Below, piece after piece: positions 7,852-14,811 of a DNA stretch of 20,135 nt (position 1 is its first letter; every line of letters begins with the position of its first letter). Source of the stretch: Candidatus Omnitrophota bacterium (GTDB taxonomy: Bacteria; Omnitrophota; Gorgyraeia; JABMRN01). The translations under genes were made by a program, and so were the position numbers. The notes below the pieces were generated by a model, which saw only the letters and a list, made by a program, of their open reading frames with translations, did not search any database and was not told the origin of the DNA. Where the stretch lies: assembly GCA_028702395.1 (NCBI GenBank), contig JAQVOV010000016.1:1-20135 (forward strand), in the 5' to 3' direction.

Positions 7852-8346
7852 CTACTTCTTAGGGCCCATCATACCAGATGGACACATCTGCATTTTCATT
7901 TCTTTGCATTTTTCTTTAAGTTGCTCATACTGTTCATCTGAAAACACTTCTTTGAATTCTGAATATGCTGTTATAGTTGTCATGGTCTTATCTTTTTTAA
8001 TATCATATTTTTCATCAACTAATTTTTGGATATTTGCCAGATCGATCTCCTTTTTCCAAAGATTATCCTCTATATCAATAGCAATAACATCAATACGTGC
8101 ATCATCCATTATCAGTTTCTTTTGTGTAGCAAGTTTTATGTCTTTGATCTTGTCAGACTGTTCTTTTGTAAGACCCAATTCTTCCTCATTCATTAGAGCA
8201 ACCTGCATCTTGTAAAAAAGTTTAGCTTTCAGGTCCATTTTGCTGTTATACCCTTTTCCCCAACCCTGCTCCATTGAAAAAACATTAGAAGCAGTTATTG
8301 TCAGAACAAATACGATCGCCAGGATGATCACTATTTTCTTTTTCAT
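7852..8346 (-). CDS. Spy/CpxP-like periplasmic protein with Met/Cys-rich tail
   Basis: 164 residues. An excellent signal peptide (1-24, 'MKKKIVIILAIVFVLTITAS' then 'NVFS') is followed by a helical protein. 'LGLTKEQSDKIKDIK' (57-71) and 'FSDEQYEQLKEK' (135-146) resemble the two LTxxQ-type repeats of Spy, CpxP and zinc-resistance-associated proteins, which are periplasmic chaperones or metal-stress sensors. The C-terminus 'CKEMKMQMCPSGMMG' (147-161) has two Cys and five Met in fifteen residues, which suggests copper(I) or silver binding. A longer frame starts at 8460, but ATG 8346 has AAAAGGAGG four bases upstream and places the signal peptide at the N-terminus, so it is chosen. The gene has its own promoter (8508-8536) and a long leader with a palindrome. 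It is divergent from the kinase operon and 2.3 kb from the copper-type efflux genes. Confidence 0.75.
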   Translation of the reverse strand: MKKKIVIILAIVFVLTITASNVFSMEQGWGKGYNSKMDLKAKLFYKMQVALMNEEELGLTKEQSDKIKDIKLATQKKLIMDDARIDVIAIDIEDNLWKKEIDLANIQKLVDEKYDIKKDKTMTTITAYSEFKEVFSDEQYEQLKEKCKEMKMQMCPSGMMGPKK

Positions 8347-8426
8347 ATTTCCTCCTTTTGGTATCTGTGGGTAAAAGTTATGTTCATTGTACTTTGTGGT
8401 AACTTTAAAAACTGCCTTTGATCCTC

Positions 8427-8449
8427 CTATGAAGAGCCGCTCAACATAG
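8427..8449. promoter_or_regulatory. 23-bp palindrome in the Spy-like gene leader
   Basis: The outer arms CTATG and CATAG (8427-8431, 8445-8449) and inner arms GAGC and GCTC (8434-8437, 8439-8442) are perfectly symmetric about base 8438. Only the two AA pairs at 8432-8433 and 8443-8444 are mismatched. It lies about 60 bases downstream of the predicted transcription start. Because the centre is one base, it suits a DNA operator for a dimeric regulator better than an RNA hairpin. Confidence 0.5.
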
Positions 8450-8507
8450 GCACAAAACACAATTGTTCACAGATCACCTTTTTGTTCCTTATATATTATT
8501 TTTCTTT

Positions 8508-8536
8508 ATTATAGCTTTCTTTTAGACTATCCGCAA
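8508..8536 (-). promoter_or_regulatory. Predicted promoter of the Spy-like gene
   Basis: On the minus strand TTGCGG (8531-8536), 17 bp and TATAAT (8508-8513). The spacing is optimal and the -10 is a perfect consensus. The predicted start is near 8501, giving a leader of about 155 nt before the ATG at 8346, which is long enough for post-transcriptional control. Confidence 0.6.
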
Positions 8537-8612
8537 CCTTAAAATTAAATACCATGTTATTGCGCCTTTTTTGCCCTTTGGCGCTCTTCCGATTTGTTTT
8601 TTTTCTTTTTTC

Positions 8613-8642
8613 TTGCAGTTTACCAGTACACAGGTCTATAAT
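8613..8642 (+). promoter_or_regulatory. Predicted promoter of the kinase operon
   Basis: TTGCAG (8613-8618), 18 bp, TATAAT (8637-8642). The -10 is a perfect consensus and the -35 is weaker. The predicted start near 8649 leaves a leader of about 24 nt before the ATG at 8673, which has AAAAGGG as its ribosome-binding site. Confidence 0.5.
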
Positions 8643-8672
8643 CTTGTGTAACCTATTGAACAAAAGGGCGCT

Positions 8673-8945
8673 ATGTATCAAGAAAACGAAATTGTCACTT
8701 TAATAATTTCTATTTTTATACTCCTTTTTTTTATGATAAGAAGGAACGACTTTTCTAAGATCTTTGGTTATAAATATTTTATTGTCTCATTCTTATCTTT
8801 TTGCCTATCACAGATCGCCACTGTTTGTGAAGGATTTTTCTTTCTTTTAGCATTTAATTTCCTTGAGCATCTATTTTATATGCTATCATCCTTTATTTTG
8901 CTTATAGGGTGCTATAAAACCTTTATAGCCAAGGAACGAACATGA
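8673..8945 (+). CDS. Small multi-span membrane protein coupled to the kinase
   Basis: 90 residues with about three membrane helices (roughly 7-21, 33-60 and 64-82). I do not recognise a named family. The stop codon overlaps the kinase start (ATGA at 8942-8945), so translation is probably coupled. The segment with an acidic residue pair, 'VCEGFFFLLAFNFLEHLFYML', resembles the layout of the kinase's own second and third helices ('NLLEWSGITAFFDIFEDYVVIL'). It could therefore be a partner or a split-off copy of the sensor domain. The resemblance is by eye only. It starts at an ATG with AAAAGGG seven bases upstream. Confidence 0.75.
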   Translation: MYQENEIVTLIISIFILLFFMIRRNDFSKIFGYKYFIVSFLSFCLSQIATVCEGFFFLLAFNFLEHLFYMLSSFILLIGCYKTFIAKERT

Positions 8946-10213
8946 ACAATCCTATTTTCATATTAAGCATCTTTTCTTTGTTTTTATCCATTATAGCTTT
9001 TTTTATTCTTTATTTTAAATGGCGCTCAAAAGAGAAAGACTTGCAGCTTATTCCCCTTATGCTTATAGTTTCTTTTAATGTTTTTGTATCTGCAAGCAAT
9101 TTACTTGAATGGTCCGGTATAACTGCTTTTTTTGATATTTTTGAAGATTATGTTGTAATATTAGAACCTATTTTGTGGCTCTTCTTTTTTGTTATGGCCT
9201 TTGGGGAGATCATAAAAAAAGAGATAGAACAAACTAAGGATAATTACAAGTTAATTGTAGAAAGCCAAAATGATATAATAGTAAAAACCGATGCTAAAGG
9301 TAAGATCTTGTTTGCCAGTCCTAATTTCTCTGAAATATTTCACACAAACGGTTCCCCGTATATTGGAAGATCTTTTTTCCTTTACTTAGGCGAGAACAAT
9401 GCAGACAACCTTGCAAAATTCAATGCTATTCAATCTCCGCCCTATGTATCATTTTTAGAAACCAGATCTTTCTCAAGGATGGAAAATATACCACAATGGT
9501 TTGCATGGTCAAATAAGGCTATTCTCGATTCTACTGGAGCGATATCTTCCGTTATTTCTGTTGGAAGAAATATTACTCAACGTAAAATTTCTGAAGAAAT
9601 GACAATAAAAACCCTAAAGGATAAAGAAACTCTTTTAAAGGAAGTCCATCATAGAGTTAAGAACAACCTGCTTATTCTATATGGCCTTATTGAACTACAG
9701 CAGGATTCTATATCTAATGACAATGAGCACGAACTTTTAGACATTGTAAAGAACAGGATCCTGGCAATCGGCAAAGTTCATCAAATGCTTTATGAATCTA
9801 AAAATCTATCAGAAATATTGTTCTCAGAATACATAAGATCAATGTGTTCTAAGATCATGAATTCATATATAGCAGAGAAAACCGAAATAACCATGAATTT
9901 TGATCTTGAACCTATAAATATTGACATAAGTCGTGCTGTGCCATGTGCCCTTATTTTGAATGAACTATTAACAAATTGTATTAAGCATGCTTTCATTGAT
10001 AGATCCAGCGGTCAAATAGAGATCGGTTTAAAGAAAAAAGATAACAAAACGCAATTGAGTGTTAAGGATAATGGAATAGGCATGTCTGGATCTTTTATTG
10101 AAAAAACACCTGCCAGCTTTGGGCTGACATTGGTCACTATGTTAACTAAACAAATAAATGCAGAAATGGCATATCAAAATGCAAATGGATCTCTTTTTAT
10201 TTTTACATTTTAA
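8942..10213 (+). CDS. Membrane PAS sensor histidine kinase (HisKA_2 type)
   Basis: 423 residues. Three N-terminal membrane helices (about 3-24, 36-55, 70-90) lead into a PAS domain (about 100-215, 'DIIVKTDAKGKILFASPNFSEIF' being its first strands, and 'VGRNITQRK' its PAC end). The dimerisation segment 'KEVHHRVKNNL' (233-243) is the HisKA_2 H-box, with His237 as the likely phosphorylated residue. The ATPase domain has an N-box 'LNELLTNCIKHAF' (339-351) and G1 box 'DNGIGM' (376-381). The C-terminus is short, with an abbreviated G2 region. The histidine kinase probably phosphorylates the adjacent response regulator 14 bp downstream. The signal is unknown, but the PAS domain and membrane part suggest a redox, small-molecule or envelope cue. 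Confidence 0.92.
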   Translation: MNNPIFILSIFSLFLSIIAFFILYFKWRSKEKDLQLIPLMLIVSFNVFVSASNLLEWSGITAFFDIFEDYVVILEPILWLFFFVMAFGEIIKKEIEQTKDNYKLIVESQNDIIVKTDAKGKILFASPNFSEIFHTNGSPYIGRSFFLYLGENNADNLAKFNAIQSPPYVSFLETRSFSRMENIPQWFAWSNKAILDSTGAISSVISVGRNITQRKISEEMTIKTLKDKETLLKEVHHRVKNNLLILYGLIELQQDSISNDNEHELLDIVKNRILAIGKVHQMLYESKNLSEILFSEYIRSMCSKIMNSYIAEKTEITMNFDLEPINIDISRAVPCALILNELLTNCIKHAFIDRSSGQIEIGLKKKDNKTQLSVKDNGIGMSGSFIEKTPASFGLTLVTMLTKQINAEMAYQNANGSLFIFTF

Positions 10214-10227
10214 CTATTAAGGAAAAC

Positions 10228-10593
10228 ATGACAAAGATCATTATTGCAGAGGACGAACATGTTTTAGCGAATGTATTTAAACGCATTATAACCAAATGCG
10301 GACATGAAGTAATAGGCATAGCGTATACTGAAAAAGAGATCCTAGAGCAATGTTCTTCTTTACATCCAGATATTGTTTTTCTTGATATTAGTATTGAAAG
10401 TAAATATTCGGGGATAGAGATCTGTAAAACAATTAAAAAATTATATCCTGAAATTAAAGTATATTTTCTTACTGCTTATTCTAAAGATGTTTTTAAGAAT
10501 GAACTTCTCAATGTCTCCTATGACGGGTATATAAACAAACTTGATTTTTCTGAAAAGATACCTGAAATTTTAACCTGTATAAAGAATGATTAG
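10228..10593 (+). CDS. Single-domain response regulator
   Basis: 121 residues, only a receiver domain. The acidic pocket E8-D9, phospho-acceptor Asp53 ('FLDIS'), Thr82 ('LTAY') and Lys104 ('YINK') are all in the expected places. There is no DNA-binding or enzymatic output domain. Proteins of this kind act by binding a partner or by passing phosphate in a relay. The ribosome-binding site AAGGA precedes the ATG. Its stop codon is 12 bp from the stop of the converging permease gene, and no terminator is visible between them. Confidence 0.92.
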   Translation: MTKIIIAEDEHVLANVFKRIITKCGHEVIGIAYTEKEILEQCSSLHPDIVFLDISIESKYSGIEICKTIKKLYPEIKVYFLTAYSKDVFKNELLNVSYDGYINKLDFSEKIPEILTCIKND

Positions 10594-10605
10594 TTTCCTA
10601 TGCTC

Positions 10606-11514
10606 TTACTGTAAAAAACCAAGCAAAACCCCTAAAAGTGTAGCTAAAACACATATCAGACCTAGATAAACAAGTAATATTTTAGTCCCAAATTCTTTTT
10701 TCAAAACTAAAATTGTCCCATAACTTGTTATCGGACCTACTAAAAGAAGTACAAACCCTGGACCAATTGCTAATCCTTGTTTTATAAAAGCATCAACCAA
10801 CGGAACGCCCATAGTAGCACACATATATACAGAAAGACCGAATATGAGAGAAAACAAATAACCCAAATTACCTGACAAAAAATTTTTTATCAGATATCCT
10901 ATTGGAGTAATGACCTGAATACCTGTAGCTAAAAACAAACCTAATACAGTTTCTTTTCCTATGCGTTTAGGCATATCAATGTAAGCAAATTTCAAAATAG
11001 ATCTAAATCTGTAAAACATAGTTTTACTTGCAATATTTTTTGACTTCTTCCCTGCTTCACAGCAAGATTTGCATTCAGGTTCTTTTTCGTCATTTTTTTC
11101 TTTTGGTTTAACATGTAACTTATTCCCAATTAATCCGGCAATAACACCTATTAAGAGTACTGAAAAGAAAAGATATACAGCAAAAGGTATTCCCATGAAT
11201 TTAGCTGTTACTATCAATGCATTTATTGACGTTGCAGGAGTAGCAATAAGTATAGCAAGAACAGGCCCTAAAGAAGCACCACGCATATAAAAACTTATTG
11301 CTATAGGCAAAGATCCCCAGCAGCAAACAGGCATTAATGCTCCTATAAAAGTAGCATATAATATCCCTTTGATGCCTTTATTACTTAAATTTTCTTCAAC
11401 CCACTTATCCGGAATAAATTCATTTATAAGCCCACTCAGGAAAAACCCAATAATAAGAGCTGGTATTATCTCTTTACAATAACCTATGAATATTGTGTAA
11501 AATTCTGTTAACAT
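10606..11514 (-). CDS. SO_0444-type permease, putative metal efflux
   Basis: 302 residues and about eight membrane helices in two bundles. Between them a hydrophilic loop (about 133-165) carries C148-x-x-C151-C152 ('CKSCC'). The first bundle has 'ALMPVCCWGSLPIAI' (59-73) with adjacent Cys64-Cys65 and 'ATPATSINAL' (91-100), and the second has 'YMCATMGVPLVDAF' and 'GPITSYG'. This is the paired-repeat architecture of the DUF318 (ArsP_1-like) permeases that include the SO_0444 group, described as copper/zinc efflux transporters. The cysteines could take part in metal passage. It is the last gene of the efflux operon, 103 bp after the CusA-like gene, with a GAGAGG ribosome-binding site. Related permeases transport methylated arsenic, so the substrate is not certain. 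Confidence 0.8.
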   Translation of the reverse strand: MLTEFYTIFIGYCKEIIPALIIGFFLSGLINEFIPDKWVEENLSNKGIKGILYATFIGALMPVCCWGSLPIAISFYMRGASLGPVLAILIATPATSINALIVTAKFMGIPFAVYLFFSVLLIGVIAGLIGNKLHVKPKEKNDEKEPECKSCCEAGKKSKNIASKTMFYRFRSILKFAYIDMPKRIGKETVLGLFLATGIQVITPIGYLIKNFLSGNLGYLFSLIFGLSVYMCATMGVPLVDAFIKQGLAIGPGFVLLLVGPITSYGTILVLKKEFGTKILLVYLGLICVLATLLGVLLGFLQ

Positions 11515-11524
11515 GTAAACCTCT

Positions 11525-11546
11525 CTTTTCGCTTTTCCGCTTTTCG
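11525..11546. repeat. Short CTTTTCG/CTTTTCC repeat in the permease leader
   Basis: Three near-copies of a CTTTTC core (11525, 11532, 11540) are spaced 7 and then 8 bp apart, directly upstream of the permease start. This is a weaker relative of the heptad tracts elsewhere. On the transcribed strand the units read as GAAAAGC and merge into the GAGAGG ribosome-binding site, so a role in translation is possible. Confidence 0.45.
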
Positions 11547-11558
11547 GACCTGGTCTAA

Positions 11559-11611
11559 GCTACGCATAGAAGTGATCCTGGCTTATGTAAAAAAGTCCAT
11601 CTATGCCTAGC
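11559..11611. repeat. Imperfect 14-bp inverted repeat, cusA-permease gap
   Basis: GCTACGCATAGAAG (11559-11572) and CATCTATGCCTAGC (11598-11611) are inverted complements with two mismatches, around a 25-base loop. The stem begins seven bases beyond the cusA stop codon. No T tract follows, so it is more likely an mRNA-processing or stability element, or a partial terminator, than a full intrinsic terminator. Confidence 0.6.
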
Positions 11612-11617
11612 CATATT

Positions 11618-14600
11618 TTAATCGTTTTTTCTTCGTAATTCTGATTCTTTTGTCCAGCAATATAAAACCGGAACTAAAATAAGATTAGATAATGTAGCTA
11701 TGATCAATCCTCCAACAGTAGGCGCTGCCATTGGTTTCATTATCTCAGAGCCTGTCCCAGTTGAGAACATTACAGGCATAAGCGCTATTACAGTAGTCAT
11801 TGTAGTCATCATAGCAGGTCTTACTCGTAATAACCCACCTTCAATAACTAGCATACGTATTTCTCTTACGGTTTTTGGGACGTTCTTAGTGAATAGCTCT
11901 TCCAATGTTGACAAAAGTACAACAGCATTATCTGTTGCTACACCAAATAATGCAATGAACCCTATCCATACAACTGTAGAAAACCTAAAACCTAACAAAT
12001 AACAAAAAACAATGCCCCCCATAAGAGATACTGGAAGACCTGTTAATAAAATAAGAAGGATGTTGAAATTCTTAAATGCTATATATAGTAATATAATGAT
12101 TATTGCTAAACATATCAGTAATGACGGAAAAAGACGCTTACGTGACTCTATCTCAGATTCAAATTGTCCAGACCATGAAATGAAATATCCGCTTGGAAGT
12201 TTTAATTCTCCTTTTTCTATTTTATACTGTACGGTTTTTTGAGCATTTTTCACAAAATCCACTAACCCAACTTTTGATTGATCAATATTCACAAACACTC
12301 TTGCATATGTAAGAGTGTTTTCTGAATTAATAACTGCAGGGCCTGAGACCTTTTTTAAATTTGCAACTTGAGTCAACGGGATCTGTTCACCATTCATAGC
12401 AGGAATATATATCTTTTTTAAAGATTCAGGATCATCTCTAAGTTCCCTCAAATATCTAACACGAACTGGGTACCTTTCTCGACCTTCAACAGTTGTGGTT
12501 AGATTCATACCTCCTATAGCTGTCATAATAACGTTCTGCACATCCCCTATCTTTATACCATACCTAGCTGCTTTTTCTCGATCTATTTCTATTTCATAAT
12601 ATGGTCTATTGGAAATTCTTTCAGCATAAGGACTAACTGCGCCTTCTACACTACCTACAATTTTTTCTACTTCTATAGCAATATCAACAGTTTTATTTAG
12701 ATCCTGGCCGAAGATCTTTATCCCTACAGGCGTTTGAATACCGGTAGCCAGCATATCAATTCTATTGCGTATTGGTTGTGTCATAATAGGGCTTACCCCT
12801 GGCATTTTTGTTTTTTCCTGTATTTGCTCTATTAACTTATTTCTGGTCATACCTTCGCGCCAAAACTTTTTGTCTTTAAGATGAATTATGGACTCTATCA
12901 TAACTACAGGAGCAGGGTCCGTAGAAGTTTCGGCTCTACCTAGCTTTCCTACAACCCATTCAACTTCAGGGAAATCATTTTTTATAATGATATCCTGTTT
13001 TTTCATTATATCCATCACTTGTGTTAATGATGCCCCTGGCAAAAGAACTGGCATAAAAAGAAGATCCCCTTCATTAAGAGGAGGCATAAATTCCTGTTTC
13101 ATTAAAGATCCGCAAAAAAAACCAAGAAAAATAACCATGCTCGATATCAGTACTACTGCTTTTTTATTATTTAACGCCCATTTAATAGTAGGCTCATATT
13201 TTTTATTTAAAAATCGTGATGTTTTATTTTTTTCTACAGGTTTAAGTTTTCCTCTCAGGAAAAAATAACAAAGTGTAGGTAAAAGCGTAATAGCAATTAT
13301 AGCTGCACCTACCATAGTAAATGTTTTCGTGAAAGCTAGAGGTCTAAATAGTTTTCCAGCCTGACCGGTTAAAACAAACACAGGTATAAATCCTATAATA
13401 GTAGTTAAAAGCGCGAAAAGAACTGGTTTTCCTACCTCTTGCGCACCTTTGACGCACGTATCTAGTCTTTGTTCTGGTTGTAACTTTTCCACATTTAATT
13501 CTTGTTGTTTATCAACTATTCTTCTATAAATATTTTCAACCAATACACATCCTGAATCTACCATAACACCTATTGCTATGGCAATTCCGCCTAAAGACAT
13601 AATGTTAGCATCAACACCAAATTGTTTCATGAAAATAAACGCAATTAATATACCGATAGGTAATACTAAAGATATTGCAATACTACCCCAAAAATTCAAA
13701 AGAAATACTGCAATAACAAGTATCGTAATAATCATTTCTTGTATAAGTGCTGTTTTCAAAGTATTTATCGATCGCTTGATAAGTCCTGTACGGTCATAAA
13801 AAGGAACTATTTTGACACCATTTGGCAAACCAACAGATAACTGCTTGATCTTTTCTTTTATTTTTTGAATAACATGAAGAGGATTTTGCCCATAACGCAT
13901 AATAACAACACCACCTGTAACTTCTTGTCCTGCTTTATCAAGTGCACCTCTACGAAACTCCGGCCCAATTGTTACAGTTGCAACATTCCTTACATAAACA
14001 GGAATACCATCTTTAGCATTGATTACTATGTTTTCAATATCAGAAACGCTTTTAATAAATCCTATCCCTCTAACAATAAACTCCATACCACTTTCTTCAA
14101 ACACTTTAGCGCCAACATCTATATTCGAGTTTTCAACAGCACTTATAACTTCATTGATATTTACATTATTGGCAATAAGCTTGTTTGGATCAATATCTAT
14201 CTGATATTGTTTTACATATCCTCCAACCGAGGCAACCTCAGAAACCCCTTCTACTGAAGTTAACTGATATTTAATATACCAATCCTGAATTGATCTAAGC
14301 TCAGAAAGATCATACCCATCACCTTCTACTGTATACCAAAATATCTGCCCTAAAGCTGTTGCATCAGGACCTAACGTAACAACGCTATCTAACGGAATAT
14401 CCTTTTTAGCAAAATCCAGCCTTTCTAGAATACGTGTTCTTGCCCAATAAAAATCTGTGCCTTCTTTAAAAATCAAGTTTATAATACCAAAACCAAATGC
14501 TGACGTTGAACGAACGGTCTTTACTTGTGGAACCCCCATTAATCCTGTTGTAAGTGGATATATAAGTTGATCTTCTACATCTTGTGGACTTTGACCTGAC

Positions 14601-14758
14601 CACTGGGCATATACTATTACCTGTAACTCACCAATATCAGGAATAGCATCTACAGGCGTTTCTTTCATTGAATAAAAACCCCAAAATACAAGTAGTACAA
14701 ATATCATAATAACAAGTATTCTGTTTTTAAGACATGTTTCAATAACTTTTTTGATCAT
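11618..14758 (-). CDS. cusA: CusA-like heavy-metal RND efflux pump
   Basis: 1046 residues, full length for the heavy-metal RND family. Twelve membrane helices are expected: one at 12-30, then groups at about 337-500, 535-555 and 855-1035. 'DIGELQVIVYAQWSGQSPQDVEDQ' (start of a longer match) and 'LGGIAIAIGVMVDSG' with Asp401 in helix 4 fit CusA. Met569 ('LLFMP'), Met620 ('VVMIES') and Met669 ('RNRIDML') align, from memory of E. coli CusA, with the three methionines M573, M623 and M672 that bind Cu(I)/Ag(I). This points to copper or silver rather than the zinc/cobalt of CzcA. It uses proton motive force to move metal from the periplasm or cytosol to the TolC-like channel. AGGT precedes the ATG. 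It lies 53 bp after the adaptor gene. Confidence 0.93.
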   Translation of the reverse strand: MIKKVIETCLKNRILVIMIFVLLVFWGFYSMKETPVDAIPDIGELQVIVYAQWSGQSPQDVEDQLIYPLTTGLMGVPQVKTVRSTSAFGFGIINLIFKEGTDFYWARTRILERLDFAKKDIPLDSVVTLGPDATALGQIFWYTVEGDGYDLSELRSIQDWYIKYQLTSVEGVSEVASVGGYVKQYQIDIDPNKLIANNVNINEVISAVENSNIDVGAKVFEESGMEFIVRGIGFIKSVSDIENIVINAKDGIPVYVRNVATVTIGPEFRRGALDKAGQEVTGGVVIMRYGQNPLHVIQKIKEKIKQLSVGLPNGVKIVPFYDRTGLIKRSINTLKTALIQEMIITILVIAVFLLNFWGSIAISLVLPIGILIAFIFMKQFGVDANIMSLGGIAIAIGVMVDSGCVLVENIYRRIVDKQQELNVEKLQPEQRLDTCVKGAQEVGKPVLFALLTTIIGFIPVFVLTGQAGKLFRPLAFTKTFTMVGAAIIAITLLPTLCYFFLRGKLKPVEKNKTSRFLNKKYEPTIKWALNNKKAVVLISSMVIFLGFFCGSLMKQEFMPPLNEGDLLFMPVLLPGASLTQVMDIMKKQDIIIKNDFPEVEWVVGKLGRAETSTDPAPVVMIESIIHLKDKKFWREGMTRNKLIEQIQEKTKMPGVSPIMTQPIRNRIDMLATGIQTPVGIKIFGQDLNKTVDIAIEVEKIVGSVEGAVSPYAERISNRPYYEIEIDREKAARYGIKIGDVQNVIMTAIGGMNLTTTVEGRERYPVRVRYLRELRDDPESLKKIYIPAMNGEQIPLTQVANLKKVSGPAVINSENTLTYARVFVNIDQSKVGLVDFVKNAQKTVQYKIEKGELKLPSGYFISWSGQFESEIESRKRLFPSLLICLAIIIILLYIAFKNFNILLILLTGLPVSLMGGIVFCYLLGFRFSTVVWIGFIALFGVATDNAVVLLSTLEELFTKNVPKTVREIRMLVIEGGLLRVRPAMMTTMTTVIALMPVMFSTGTGSEIMKPMAAPTVGGLIIATLSNLILVPVLYCWTKESELRRKND

Positions 14759-14811
14759 ACTTTACCTATCTTACTTTGTATTTTTGCTAAATAGTTTTAT
14801 TACTCTCTTAT

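Larger units (their letters stand above)
8347..8672. other. Divergent intergenic control region
   Basis: These 326 bp separate the minus-strand Spy-like gene from the plus-strand kinase operon and hold a promoter for each, plus the palindrome at 8427-8449. A second inverted pair, GCGCC (8559-8563) and GGCGC (8579-8583), encloses a T-rich spacer between the two promoters. A pyrimidine-rich stretch of T and C follows at about 8594-8613. Reading frames here (for example minus-strand 8496-8681) overlap promoters and have no protein-like features. Confidence 0.6.

Noticed and set aside
8347..8460. N-terminal extension of the Spy-like protein
   Set aside because: The extension would bury the signal peptide, and ATG 8346 has an almost perfect ribosome-binding site.
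8496..8681. 61-residue minus-strand reading frame
   Set aside because: It overlaps both predicted promoters and the start of the plus-strand operon, has no ribosome-binding site and shows a lysine/arginine-rich, non-domain sequence.
13865..14257. Antisense reading frame inside cusA
   Set aside because: It lies opposite a clearly conserved gene, is rich in Asn, Ile and Phe and shows no domain. The other frames opposite conserved genes were left out for the same reason.
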